From Tersicoccus phoenicis (GTDB lineage Bacteria; Actinomycetota; Actinomycetes; Actinomycetales; Micrococcaceae), in assembly GCF_001968835.1 (NCBI RefSeq), contig NZ_MRDE01000064.1, forward strand, positions 1-64,000: a DNA stretch of 64,000 nucleotides. Direction: 5' to 3'. The notes beneath the pieces were generated by a model. The model was given only the letters and a program-made list of their open reading frames with translations, was not told the origin of the DNA and did no database searches. Made by a program: the position numbers and the translations under genes. Shown piece by piece: positions 40,201-46,937 of this stretch (positions within the stretch are counted from its first letter, which is position 1; each line of letters opens with the position of its first letter).

Positions 40201-42123
40201 TCAGAACGGTGGTCGCTCGGGATCGGTGACGTACTGACGTCCGGCCGGTGACGTCCACCGCAGTCGGGCTGCCACCGTGTGGCTCTCGAGCATCTCGAAC
40301 CAGCGGGCCCGTTCGGGACCGGGCAGATCGGCCTCGCCGACACGACCCGGGTCAGCGGGATCGCGGAGCAGGTCGACGGGGTCACCGAGTCGGTCCACGG
40401 GGTCACCGGTTCGGTCCACCGAGTCACGTCGCGGGTCCACCGAGTCACCGAATCCACAGCCGGTAACGATGGATCCGTCCGACCGCGCCGGCGCGCGGAG
40501 CGGATCGAGTGGTTCCACCTGCACGGACCAGCCCGTGTGGTGTTTGAGGACGTGGTGGCGGCGACATAGCTGCGCGAGATTGACCACCTCACTGGCCCCG
40601 CCGTCGGCCCACGCGGGGACGTGGTCGACGTCGCACCGGTCGGCGAGCCGTCGACAGCCGGGGAACCGGCAGGTTCCGTCGCGCACCGCCAGCGCCCTCC
40701 GCAGCGCAGCCGGGACACGGTACTGCTGCCCGTTGGTGACGGCCACCGGCACCACCACTGGCGTCGTCCACATCGATGAGCCCTCCGCCGGCGGTGGTCC
40801 TGCCGCCGGCGGTTCCGGCCCTGGTGGACCTGCCGCTACCGGTGGTCCCGTGGCCTCGCCCGTGCCGCGCGCCGTGATGACCATACTCAGACTGGTGGCC
40901 AGAGAAGCCAGATAACGGGCATCGGCGGCGGCGATCGGGCCGAGTCTGCCCAACCAGGCGGGGTCCTCGGCGCCCAGCAGGGTGACCGCCGGCACCGTCA
41001 CCACCAGCTGCGGCGCCCGCCCGTCGTCCATCAGCTGAGTCAGGTGACCGTCCGAGTCGAGCACGTCACCCGTAGGCGACTCCCCCGGCAGTACGGGGAC
41101 AACCGATCGACGGCCGGTCAGTCCGCCGAGCAGGTCGGCCAGCACATCGGCCCGCAGCTGTCCGATCGTGGGCGGATACTGCCCAATCGCCTCTGCACGC
41201 GTTTCCCCGGCGATCGACTCTTCCCGCTCCGCCTGCTGCAGCTGGCGGGCGATCGTCGAGAGTCGACCGTCGATCCGGCGCGCCACCGCCGTCGGCAGCA
41301 GCGCCGACAACTGTGCCATCCCGTCCTGGTCTGCGCGCACTCGCACATAACGACCTGCACGGGCCGCTGCGAACCGTTCCGGGAAGGGGACCGGGTGACA
41401 TTGCTCCCGCAGCAGTCGGGCTCGGTTCCGAATTTCTCCGGTCGTCATACCTCGCGTCGCCTCACCCAGCAGATCCAGCTCCGTGCCCTGCACCGCTCGG
41501 GTCAGCGCGTCGACCATCGCCTCGTCGGTGGCCGTCGGCAGCTCCCCAACATATCCGGCCACTCCCGCAGCGATCTCCACCGCGGCAGCACCGGTCACAT
41601 GTCCCGCTCGCAGGGCCGCGTCCGTCGCCGCCAGATGGCCCCCGAACAACTCCGCGCGGAGCACCAGTCCCTGCGCGGCGGTCTCCCCAACGCGAAGTGC
41701 GCAGGCGATCTCGGCCACTCCGGCCCGCTCGGCCAGGGCCAGGCGCTCCGCCCGGGCCAGGCCCTCGCCGCGTTCCCCGTCGGCCAGGTCGTCGCCCGTG
41801 GTCGGGTGCGAATCCACCCACCGCTCCTGCTGCCGCTCCGCGGCGCGCATGGTCGACCCCGCCAGTCGGTGCTTCGCCCACGTCAGCCACGCTTCGATGC
41901 GCCGCACTTCCACCAGCCCACCGACGCCCTCAGCGAGACCCATCGACTCGGCGCACGGGCCGTCGACCACGGAGAGGAGGTGGGCGAGGGCAGCGGCGGG
42001 ATCGACGTCGGTGGCCGAACCCGGGGCGGGAGCGGCCGGGGGCTCCAGCAACCCGGACCGCCCCGGAAGAGTCGTCGTCTCCGACGACCCACTCCGCGCC
42101 TGCTCTCCCGATCTCGCTTCCAT
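40201..42123 (-). CDS. DUF222/HNH endonuclease protein (13E12 repeat family), 640 aa
   Basis: The N-terminal DUF222 region (AAALAHLLSVVDG, VRRIEAWLTWAKHRLAGSTMR) leads to a C-terminal HNH nuclease (RRALAVRDGTCRFPGCRRLADRCDVDH in short blocks, WADGGASEVVNLAQLCRRHHVLKHH). Such genes are multicopy in many actinobacteria and include the REP13E12 elements used as a phage attachment site in M. tuberculosis. A heptapeptide repeat (DPVDRLG-like) separates the HNH core from the end WTSPAGRQYVTDPERPPF. I prefer the ATG at 42121-42123. Its 5' end is duplicated upstream (63-bp direct repeat). Confidence 0.85.
   Translation of the reverse strand: MEARSGEQARSGSSETTTLPGRSGLLEPPAAPAPGSATDVDPAAALAHLLSVVDGPCAESMGLAEGVGGLVEVRRIEAWLTWAKHRLAGSTMRAAERQQERWVDSHPTTGDDLADGERGEGLARAERLALAERAGVAEIACALRVGETAAQGLVLRAELFGGHLAATDAALRAGHVTGAAAVEIAAGVAGYVGELPTATDEAMVDALTRAVQGTELDLLGEATRGMTTGEIRNRARLLREQCHPVPFPERFAAARAGRYVRVRADQDGMAQLSALLPTAVARRIDGRLSTIARQLQQAEREESIAGETRAEAIGQYPPTIGQLRADVLADLLGGLTGRRSVVPVLPGESPTGDVLDSDGHLTQLMDDGRAPQLVVTVPAVTLLGAEDPAWLGRLGPIAAADARYLASLATSLSMVITARGTGEATGPPVAAGPPGPEPPAAGPPPAEGSSMWTTPVVVPVAVTNGQQYRVPAALRRALAVRDGTCRFPGCRRLADRCDVDHVPAWADGGASEVVNLAQLCRRHHVLKHHTGWSVQVEPLDPLRAPARSDGSIVTGCGFGDSVDPRRDSVDRTGDPVDRLGDPVDLLRDPADPGRVGEADLPGPERARWFEMLESHTVAARLRWTSPAGRQYVTDPERPPF
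40372..40455. repeat. 21-bp degenerate tandem repeat (4 copies) in the DUF222/HNH gene
   Basis: Units start at 40372, 40393, 40414 and 40435 and share GTCCACCGAGTCACC-like sequence. They encode the heptads DSVDRTG, DPVDRLG, DPVDLLR and related forms between the HNH motif and the C-terminus. Confidence 0.85.
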
Positions 42124-42166
42124 GACCACACTCAACCAGCCGCCACCGACAGAACTCGGCGGTCCA
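42104..42166. repeat. 63-bp direct repeat, copy 1 (covers the DUF222/HNH start codon)
   Basis: This copy spans the ATG and first codons of the DUF222/HNH gene and about 43 bases upstream. It matches copy 2 (42247-42309) at 62 of 63 positions; the single difference is CTCGGC versus CTGGGC. Confidence 0.95.
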
Positions 42167-42246
42167 TGACGAACTCGACCAGACCGTCGGACCCGTCCGG
42201 TGACCCCGGGAGGACGACCGTCATCGGCCGTCTTCCCGGTCCCCGT

Positions 42247-42309
42247 TCTCCCGATCTCGCTTCCATGACCACACTCAACCAGCCGCCACCGACAGAACTG
42301 GGCGGTCCA
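42247..42309. repeat. 63-bp direct repeat, copy 2
   Basis: This upstream copy begins 143 bases from copy 1. It contains the same ATG (42264-42266) and the same first residues MEARSGE, but its reading frame stops after 44 codons at 42132, so it cannot encode the DUF222 protein. The 232 bases between the DUF222 start and the MFS gene hold nothing else I can name. Confidence 0.95.
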
Positions 42310-42355
42310 CAGAAGTGCCACAAATCCCGGGAGATGCCGGAACCGATCGCCCGGT

Positions 42356-43654
42356 CTACCGGTGCGCCGCGGGCAGGCCCAGCTCGTCCTCGAGCGTCCG
42401 CGGCCGGCAGCACACCGCGCCGCCGACCGCCACGATCACCAGGCCACCGCACAGCAACAGCACCGGCACCAGCCAGCCGCCGGTCGCCTCGTGGACGATG
42501 CCGACGAACAACGGGCCGAGGGATGCGAACGCGTAGCCCAGGCCCTGGGCGAACCCGGAGAGCGCCTGGGCACCGCGGTAGGTGCGGGTACGCAGATTGA
42601 TCAGCACCAGCGCCAACGGGAAGCTCGCCTGGCCCACCCCCATCAGGCACACCCACCACCAGACCGTCGACGCCGACGCCCCGAGCAGCCCGAGATAACC
42701 GGCGGCGTAGGTCACTACCCCGATCAGACACAACGGGAACGGGTTGCGCATCCGCGCGGCCAGCACGGGCACGATCAGGCTCAGCGGCATGCCGATGAAC
42801 GCGAACAGGGAGAGCATCGCTCCACCCCCGGCCCGGTCCAGGCCGGCGTCCTGCACGATCTGCGGCAGCCAGGTGAACATCGAGAACGTGTTGAACGACG
42901 TGAAGCCCATCATCGCCACCAGCCCCCAGGCGAGCGGGGAGCGCCAGGGTTTGACGACGGTTGCCGGCGCGCGGGACACGGGTTGTTCGACGCCGGCCTG
43001 TTCGACGACGCGCTGCTCGACGGCGGGCAGCTCACCCGTCGGTATCTGGGCGTCCGGAGCGCGCACGACGGCGACGTCAGGGCCGGCGCCGCGACCGCGC
43101 GCCAGGGCCAACCACGGCACCGCCGCCACGAGACACGCGATGGCCCACGCGCCGGTGGAGATGCGCCAGTCGGTGGCCTCCGCGAGCGGCACCGCCACGA
43201 GCGGCGGCACGGCGGTACTGAGCGCCAGGATCGTCACGTAGAGGGCGGTGACCAGGCCGATCGCGTCCGGGAAGTACTTCTTCACCAGGGGCGGCAGCAG
43301 CACGTTGCCGACGCCGAGGCCCGCGACCGCCAGCACGGACAGCGTGAGGAAGACGGTGGTGCCGGAGGTGAGGGCGCGGCCGACCTGGCCGATGATGGAG
43401 ACCACCATGGCGAGCACCGCGAGCCACTCCCCGCTGATCCGGCGGAGCAGGACCGGGGTCAGGGCACCGAAGACGGCGAACGCGACCGGGGGCAGCATCC
43501 CGAGCAGGCCCGTGGTGGTGGCGTTCAACGGCACGTCGCGGGTGATGGTGCCGATCAGCGGGGTGACGTCGGTGACGGCGACGCGGAGGGTGAACGCCAG
43601 CAGCATGATCCCGACCAGGGCCAGCCAGCGGCCCTGCCAACGCGTCAACTCCAC
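42356..43654 (-). CDS. MFS transporter (CynX/NimT-like), 432 aa
   Basis: Twelve hydrophobic segments are seen in two halves joined by a variable cytosolic loop with Pro/Val/Glu-rich repeats (AVEQRVVEQAGVEQPV). The start WLALVGIMLLAFTLRVAVTDVTPLI and the pattern PLNATTTGLLGMLPPVAFAVFG match the cyanate/2-nitroimidazole (CynX/NimT/YeaN) group. The substrate is not predictable. The GTG start has TAACCT six bases upstream. Confidence 0.88.
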   Translation of the reverse strand: MELTRWQGRWLALVGIMLLAFTLRVAVTDVTPLIGTITRDVPLNATTTGLLGMLPPVAFAVFGALTPVLLRRISGEWLAVLAMVVSIIGQVGRALTSGTTVFLTLSVLAVAGLGVGNVLLPPLVKKYFPDAIGLVTALYVTILALSTAVPPLVAVPLAEATDWRISTGAWAIACLVAAVPWLALARGRGAGPDVAVVRAPDAQIPTGELPAVEQRVVEQAGVEQPVSRAPATVVKPWRSPLAWGLVAMMGFTSFNTFSMFTWLPQIVQDAGLDRAGGGAMLSLFAFIGMPLSLIVPVLAARMRNPFPLCLIGVVTYAAGYLGLLGASASTVWWWVCLMGVGQASFPLALVLINLRTRTYRGAQALSGFAQGLGYAFASLGPLFVGIVHEATGGWLVPVLLLCGGLVIVAVGGAVCCRPRTLEDELGLPAAHR

Positions 43655-43660
43655 CCTGCG

Positions 43661-43666
43661 AGGTTA
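43661..43666 (-). promoter_or_regulatory. -10 element (TAACCT) of the MFS gene
   Basis: TAACCT, six bases, then GTG on the minus strand; predicted leaderless. Confidence 0.5.
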
Positions 43667-43723
43667 TCGGCCGGCCACCGCCCTCCCCGCCGCCCAACGG
43701 CGTGATGCCGCCCACCATCCGGA

Positions 43724-43754
43724 TTGGGCGCCCGACCCGCTTCGCTGGTAGTCT
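43724..43754 (+). promoter_or_regulatory. Promoter of tRNA-Arg
   Basis: TTGGGC (43724-43729) and TAGTCT (43749-43754) are separated by 19 bases, slightly long. The expected start falls about seven bases later, near 43761, just ahead of the mature tRNA 5' end at 43768. Confidence 0.45.
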
Positions 43755-43767
43755 CAAGGACGCACCA

Positions 43768-43840
43768 GCCCGCGTAGCTCAGTGGATAGAGCGTCTGCCT
43801 CCGGAGCAGAAGGTCGTAGGTTCGAATCCTGTCGCGGGCA
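43768..43840 (+). tRNA. tRNA-Arg (anticodon CCG)
   Basis: This folds as a complete cloverleaf of 73 bases. The acceptor stem GCCCGCG pairs with CGCGGGC, the D-arm is GCTC/GAGC, the anticodon stem is TCTGC/GCAGA with loop CTCCGGA (anticodon CCG, reading CGG), and the T-loop is TTCGAAT. The discriminator base is A. CC follows but the terminal A of CCA is not encoded. A strong terminator follows after seven bases. Confidence 0.97.
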
Positions 43841-43847
43841 CCGTCGT

Positions 43848-43891
43848 GAGCGATGTCGTGGTCCGACCGAGGACCACGACATCGCTCTTTT
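43848..43891 (+). terminator. Intrinsic terminator of tRNA-Arg
   Basis: GAGCGATGTCGTGGTCC, loop GACCGA, then the exact 17-bp complement and TTTT. This is one of the few classical hairpin-plus-T-run terminators in the window. Confidence 0.95.
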
Positions 43892-43930
43892 CGTGACGGC
43901 ACGCTCGACGCCAACCCCCGGGAGTGCGCG

Positions 43931-44542
43931 ATGACGGAGAAGGTCGACCTGAAGAAGACGCTCGAGGGCTATCGGGCGCCCCGGGGCCGCTTCCGCGAGC
44001 TGGACGTGCCGACGTCGCGCTACCTCGCGGTCGACGGGCACGGCGACCCCAACACCTCCCCCGCCTTCACCCGCGCCGTCGAGACCCTCTACCCGGTGGC
44101 GTACCGGCTGAAGTTCGCGAGCAGGAACGACCTCGGCCGGGACTACGTCGTCCCGCCGCTGGAGGGCCTGTGGTGGGCGCAAGGCATGGATGCCTACACC
44201 AGCGCCCGCGACAAGACGCGCTGGGACTAGACCCTGATGCTGCTGGTGCCCGACTGGATCGACGAGGCGCTGGCCGTTTCGGTGCTGGATGAGGCCGGGC
44301 GACCACCGTCGGGTACCGTGCTGCGGGTCGAGACCCTCGCCGAGGGACGCTGCGTGCAGACCCTGCACGTCGGCGCGCACGACGACAAGGCGGACGTGCT
44401 CACCCGGCTGCACCGCGAGTACCTGCCCGAACACGGGCTGAGGCCGACCGGCCACCACCACGAGATCTACCTGAGCGACGCGCGGCGGGTGGCGCCCGAG
44501 AAGCGGCGCACCATCCTGCGGCAGCCGGTCCGGCCTGTCTGA
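43931..44542 (+). pseudogene. GyrI-like (SBP_bac/BtrG-type small-molecule binding) gene broken by an in-frame TAG
   Basis: The two open segments 43931-44230 and 44237-44542 lie in the same frame, separated only by TAG (44228-44230) and ACC CTG codons. Together they make a normal GyrI-like domain protein of about 200 aa: TEKVDLKKTLEGYRAPRG, RYLAVDGHGDP, LEGLWWAQ, then LLVPDWIDEAL, LAEGRCVQTLHVGAHDDK and GHHHEIYLSD. Relatives have Trp-Thr-Leu at the stop position, so a TGG to TAG change explains it. A restart at ATG 44237 would yield only the second half. Promoter evidence is absent; the tRNA terminator lies 40 bases upstream. Confidence 0.85.
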
Positions 44543-44608
44543 GACCGACGCAGGCGCCGCCGACGACGGCGCGACCCCGGTTCCGGCCGCCGTGACAGGA
44601 TCGGGTGC

Positions 44609-45151
44609 ATGAGCGTCTTCACCCTCGGCACCCTGCACGCCGTACCCGCCACCGACCGTCCCGACCTGCTGGGCGAGCCCGTCCGCGCCGCGCTGACCGA
44701 ACTCGGCTGGCTGGACTCCGTCGGCGTCGTCGAGATCGACCCGGAGCTGTCCGACACCGCCGCCACCGAGCAGGCCTACGGTCTCGACACGCAGACGCTC
44801 GTCAACTGTGTCGTCGTGGCCGGACGGCGGGAAGGCGTCGAGAAGGTGGCCGCGTGCGCGGTGCCCGCGACCACCCGCGCCGACGTGAACAACACGGTCA
44901 AGCGACGCCTGGACGTGCGCAAGGCCTCCTTCCTCGCCCGGGAGGACGCCGTCGAGCGCACCGGCATGGAATTCGGCGGGATCTCACCCATCGGGCTGCC
45001 GGCCGACTGGCCAGTGCTCGTCGACGCCAGCGTGCCGGGCCTGCCCGTGATCTGCATCGGCTCGGGTGTGCGCGCGTCGAAGCTGCTGTTGCCCGGTGCC
45101 ACGCTGGCGGAGCTGCCGAACGCCACCGTGGTCGAGGACCTCGGCCGCTGA
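44609..45151 (+). CDS. YbaK/EbsC-family aminoacyl-tRNA deacylase-like protein, 180 aa
   Basis: The YbaK fold is visible in EQAYGLDTQTLVNCVVVAG, VPATTRADVNNTVKRRLDVRKASFL, the glycine-rich EFGGISPIGLP and VICIGSGVRASKLLLPG. Family members hydrolyse mischarged tRNAs such as Cys-tRNA-Pro in trans; some are toxin-like editing domains of unknown target. The conserved Lys expected in the active site could be that in TVKRRL. CAGGAT lies seven bases before the ATG and AGGA nine bases before it, so either a leaderless or a normal start is possible. Confidence 0.85.
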   Translation: MSVFTLGTLHAVPATDRPDLLGEPVRAALTELGWLDSVGVVEIDPELSDTAATEQAYGLDTQTLVNCVVVAGRREGVEKVAACAVPATTRADVNNTVKRRLDVRKASFLAREDAVERTGMEFGGISPIGLPADWPVLVDASVPGLPVICIGSGVRASKLLLPGATLAELPNATVVEDLGR

Positions 45152-45246
45152 CCACACGCAGGCTGACACCCCCCGGCGTCCGGCGGGGCCGTAGTTGCCA
45201 GCAGCCGAGAAGCGGCTGCGGACGGAATCCGTCCGCAGTGCGCGCC

Positions 45247-45252
45247 TAGGCT
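45247..45252 (+). promoter_or_regulatory. -10 element (TAGGCT) of the fructosamine kinase gene
   Basis: TAGGCT is followed by seven bases (GAGAGGC) and ATG. Either leaderless initiation or a GAGAGG ribosome binding site on a longer message is possible; the spacing favours the first. Confidence 0.45.
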
Positions 45253-45259
45253 GAGAGGC

Positions 45260-46087
45260 ATGGCCACCTTCCGTAAAGACCGATCCGGGGCGCCGCGCGG
45301 ATTCTTCGCCTGTGAGGCCGCGGGCCTGCGTTGGTTGGCGTCTGCCGGCGGAGCCCCGGCGGTGACGGTGCTCGAGGTCGACGAGGACCACCTGCTGCTG
45401 GACCGGTTGGACCAGGTCGCCCCGACCCCGGAGGCGGCCGAGGCGTTCGGCCGGGCCCTCGCGGTCACGCACGACGCCGGCGCCGATGCGTTCGGCGCCC
45501 CGCCGGCCGGATGGGACGGGGACGGCTTCTTCGGCCCGCTGGAGGACCCGCTGCCGATGCCGGCCGCGGCCGAACCGACCTGGGGCGCCTTCTACGCGCG
45601 AGCCCGGCTCGGCCCGCTGCTGGACCTGCCCCGCGCGAGGCACGCCTTCAGCCCGCGCACCCGCGCCGCGATCGGTGACGTCATCGACCGGCTGCTCGCC
45701 GGTGACTTCGACGACGGTGACTTCGACGACGGTGACCTGGACGACGACGAAGCCCCCGCCCGGCTGCACGGCGACCTGTGGAACGGCAACGTCATGTGGA
45801 CCCCCGACGGCGCCACCCTGATCGACCCGGCTGCCCACGGCGGCCACCGGGAGACCGACCTGGCGTTCCTCGCCCTGTTCGGCAGCCCGTTCCTGGACCG
45901 CGTGCTCGCCGGCTACCAGCAGGCCCACCCGCTGCGACCGGGCTGGCAGGACCGGGTCCCCCTGCACCAGCTCTACCCGCTGATGCTCCACGCCATCCTG
46001 TTCGACCCGCCCGAGCACGGCGGCTACCACGGAGGCTACGCGCAGCAGACCGACCGGGCCGCGCGGGCAGCCCTGTCGCTGCGGTGA
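45260..46087 (+). CDS. Fructosamine/ketosamine-3-kinase family protein, 275 aa
   Basis: This is an aminoglycoside-phosphotransferase-like kinase fold with the catalytic loop LHGDLWNGNVMW and the metal loop IDPAAHGGHRETDLA, which are diagnostic of fructosamine-3-kinases that repair glycated proteins. A short acidic insertion with an internal repeat (DFDDGDFDDGD) precedes the catalytic loop. Its stop overlaps the GTG of the next gene (GTGA). The exact ketosamine substrate is unknown. Confidence 0.9.
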   Translation: MATFRKDRSGAPRGFFACEAAGLRWLASAGGAPAVTVLEVDEDHLLLDRLDQVAPTPEAAEAFGRALAVTHDAGADAFGAPPAGWDGDGFFGPLEDPLPMPAAAEPTWGAFYARARLGPLLDLPRARHAFSPRTRAAIGDVIDRLLAGDFDDGDFDDGDLDDDEAPARLHGDLWNGNVMWTPDGATLIDPAAHGGHRETDLAFLALFGSPFLDRVLAGYQQAHPLRPGWQDRVPLHQLYPLMLHAILFDPPEHGGYHGGYAQQTDRAARAALSLR

Positions 46088-46926
46088 ACGATCCGCGTTC
46101 CGCCGGGGTGCGCGATGACGTGATCGCCCGGTTGCGCGCGGCCGGCTGCGTGTTCGCCGAGGAGGAGGCCGACCTGCTGCTCGCCGCCACCGGAGACGAA
46201 GCGGCCCGCGAGGACCTGGTGCGGCGGCGCGTGGCCGGCGATCCGCTCGAGTACCTGCTGGGCTGGGCCGCGTTCGACGACGTGCGGGTGCACGTCCGCG
46301 CCGGCGTCTTCGTCCCCCGCCGTCGGACCCTGCTGCTGGCCCGGCTCGCCGCCGACACGCTCGGTGCCACCGGCCCGGCAACCGTGCTCGAGCTGTGCTG
46401 CGGCGCGGCCGCCGTCACCGCCTGGCTGGCCCGGCACGTGGCTGCCGACACGCGCGGTGACACCGGCGAGAGACGCATCCGGCTGATCGCCGCGGACATC
46501 GACCCGGACGCCGTCGCGTGCGCCCGCCGCAACGCCCCGGACGCACTGGTGCTGGCCGGTGACCTGTTCGACCCGTTGCCGCCGGACCTGGCCGGCACCG
46601 TCGACGTCGTCGTCGCCAACGCCCCCTACGTGCCGACCGACGCGATCGGGTCGATGCCGTCCGAGGCCCGCGACCACGAGCACCGGGTGGCGCTCGACGG
46701 CGGGCCGGACGGGCTGGACGTGCAGCGTCGGATCGCCGCCGACGTCGGACGCTGGCTCGCCCCCGGCGGCACCGTGATCGTGGAGACCAGCGCCGGACAG
46801 GCCACGACGAGCGCCCGGCTGTTCGCGGACGCGGGTCTGGCCACCCGGATCGTGCGGGACGAGCAGACGGACGGCACCGTCGTCGTCGCCCGCCGCGAGC
46901 CCGGAGCCGCCGCCGAGCGCGCCTAG
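46084..46926 (+). CDS. PrmC-like methyltransferase (putative protein N5-glutamine methyltransferase), 280 aa
   Basis: An N-terminal helical domain like that of PrmC (LEYLLGWAAFDDVRVHVRAGVFVPRRR) is followed by a SAM-binding fold (VLELCCGAAAVTAWLA) and ANAPYVPTDAI. The catalytic NPPY motif reads NAPY, so activity on the usual GGQ glutamine is uncertain. A canonical prmC exists beside prfA at 28.6-29.5 kb, which suggests a different substrate. The GTG overlaps the kinase stop. Confidence 0.8.
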   Translation: MNDPRSAGVRDDVIARLRAAGCVFAEEEADLLLAATGDEAAREDLVRRRVAGDPLEYLLGWAAFDDVRVHVRAGVFVPRRRTLLLARLAADTLGATGPATVLELCCGAAAVTAWLARHVAADTRGDTGERRIRLIAADIDPDAVACARRNAPDALVLAGDLFDPLPPDLAGTVDVVVANAPYVPTDAIGSMPSEARDHEHRVALDGGPDGLDVQRRIAADVGRWLAPGGTVIVETSAGQATTSARLFADAGLATRIVRDEQTDGTVVVARREPGAAAERA

Positions 46927-46929
46927 ACT
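46924..46929 (+). promoter_or_regulatory. -10 element (TAGACT) of hrpA
   Basis: TAGACT overlaps the end of the methyltransferase gene (stop TAG 46924-46926) and lies eight bases before the hrpA GTG. It predicts a leader of zero or one base. Confidence 0.4.
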
Positions 46930-46937
46930 GGGTCACC

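Noticed and set aside
43848-43891. Operator for the GyrI-like gene
   Set aside because: The 17-bp stem with six-base loop and T-run directly after the tRNA is a standard terminator.
44228-44230. TAG as pyrrolysine or other recoded codon
   Set aside because: No pyl genes or unusual tRNA are in view, and relatives have Trp here. A nonsense mutation is simpler.
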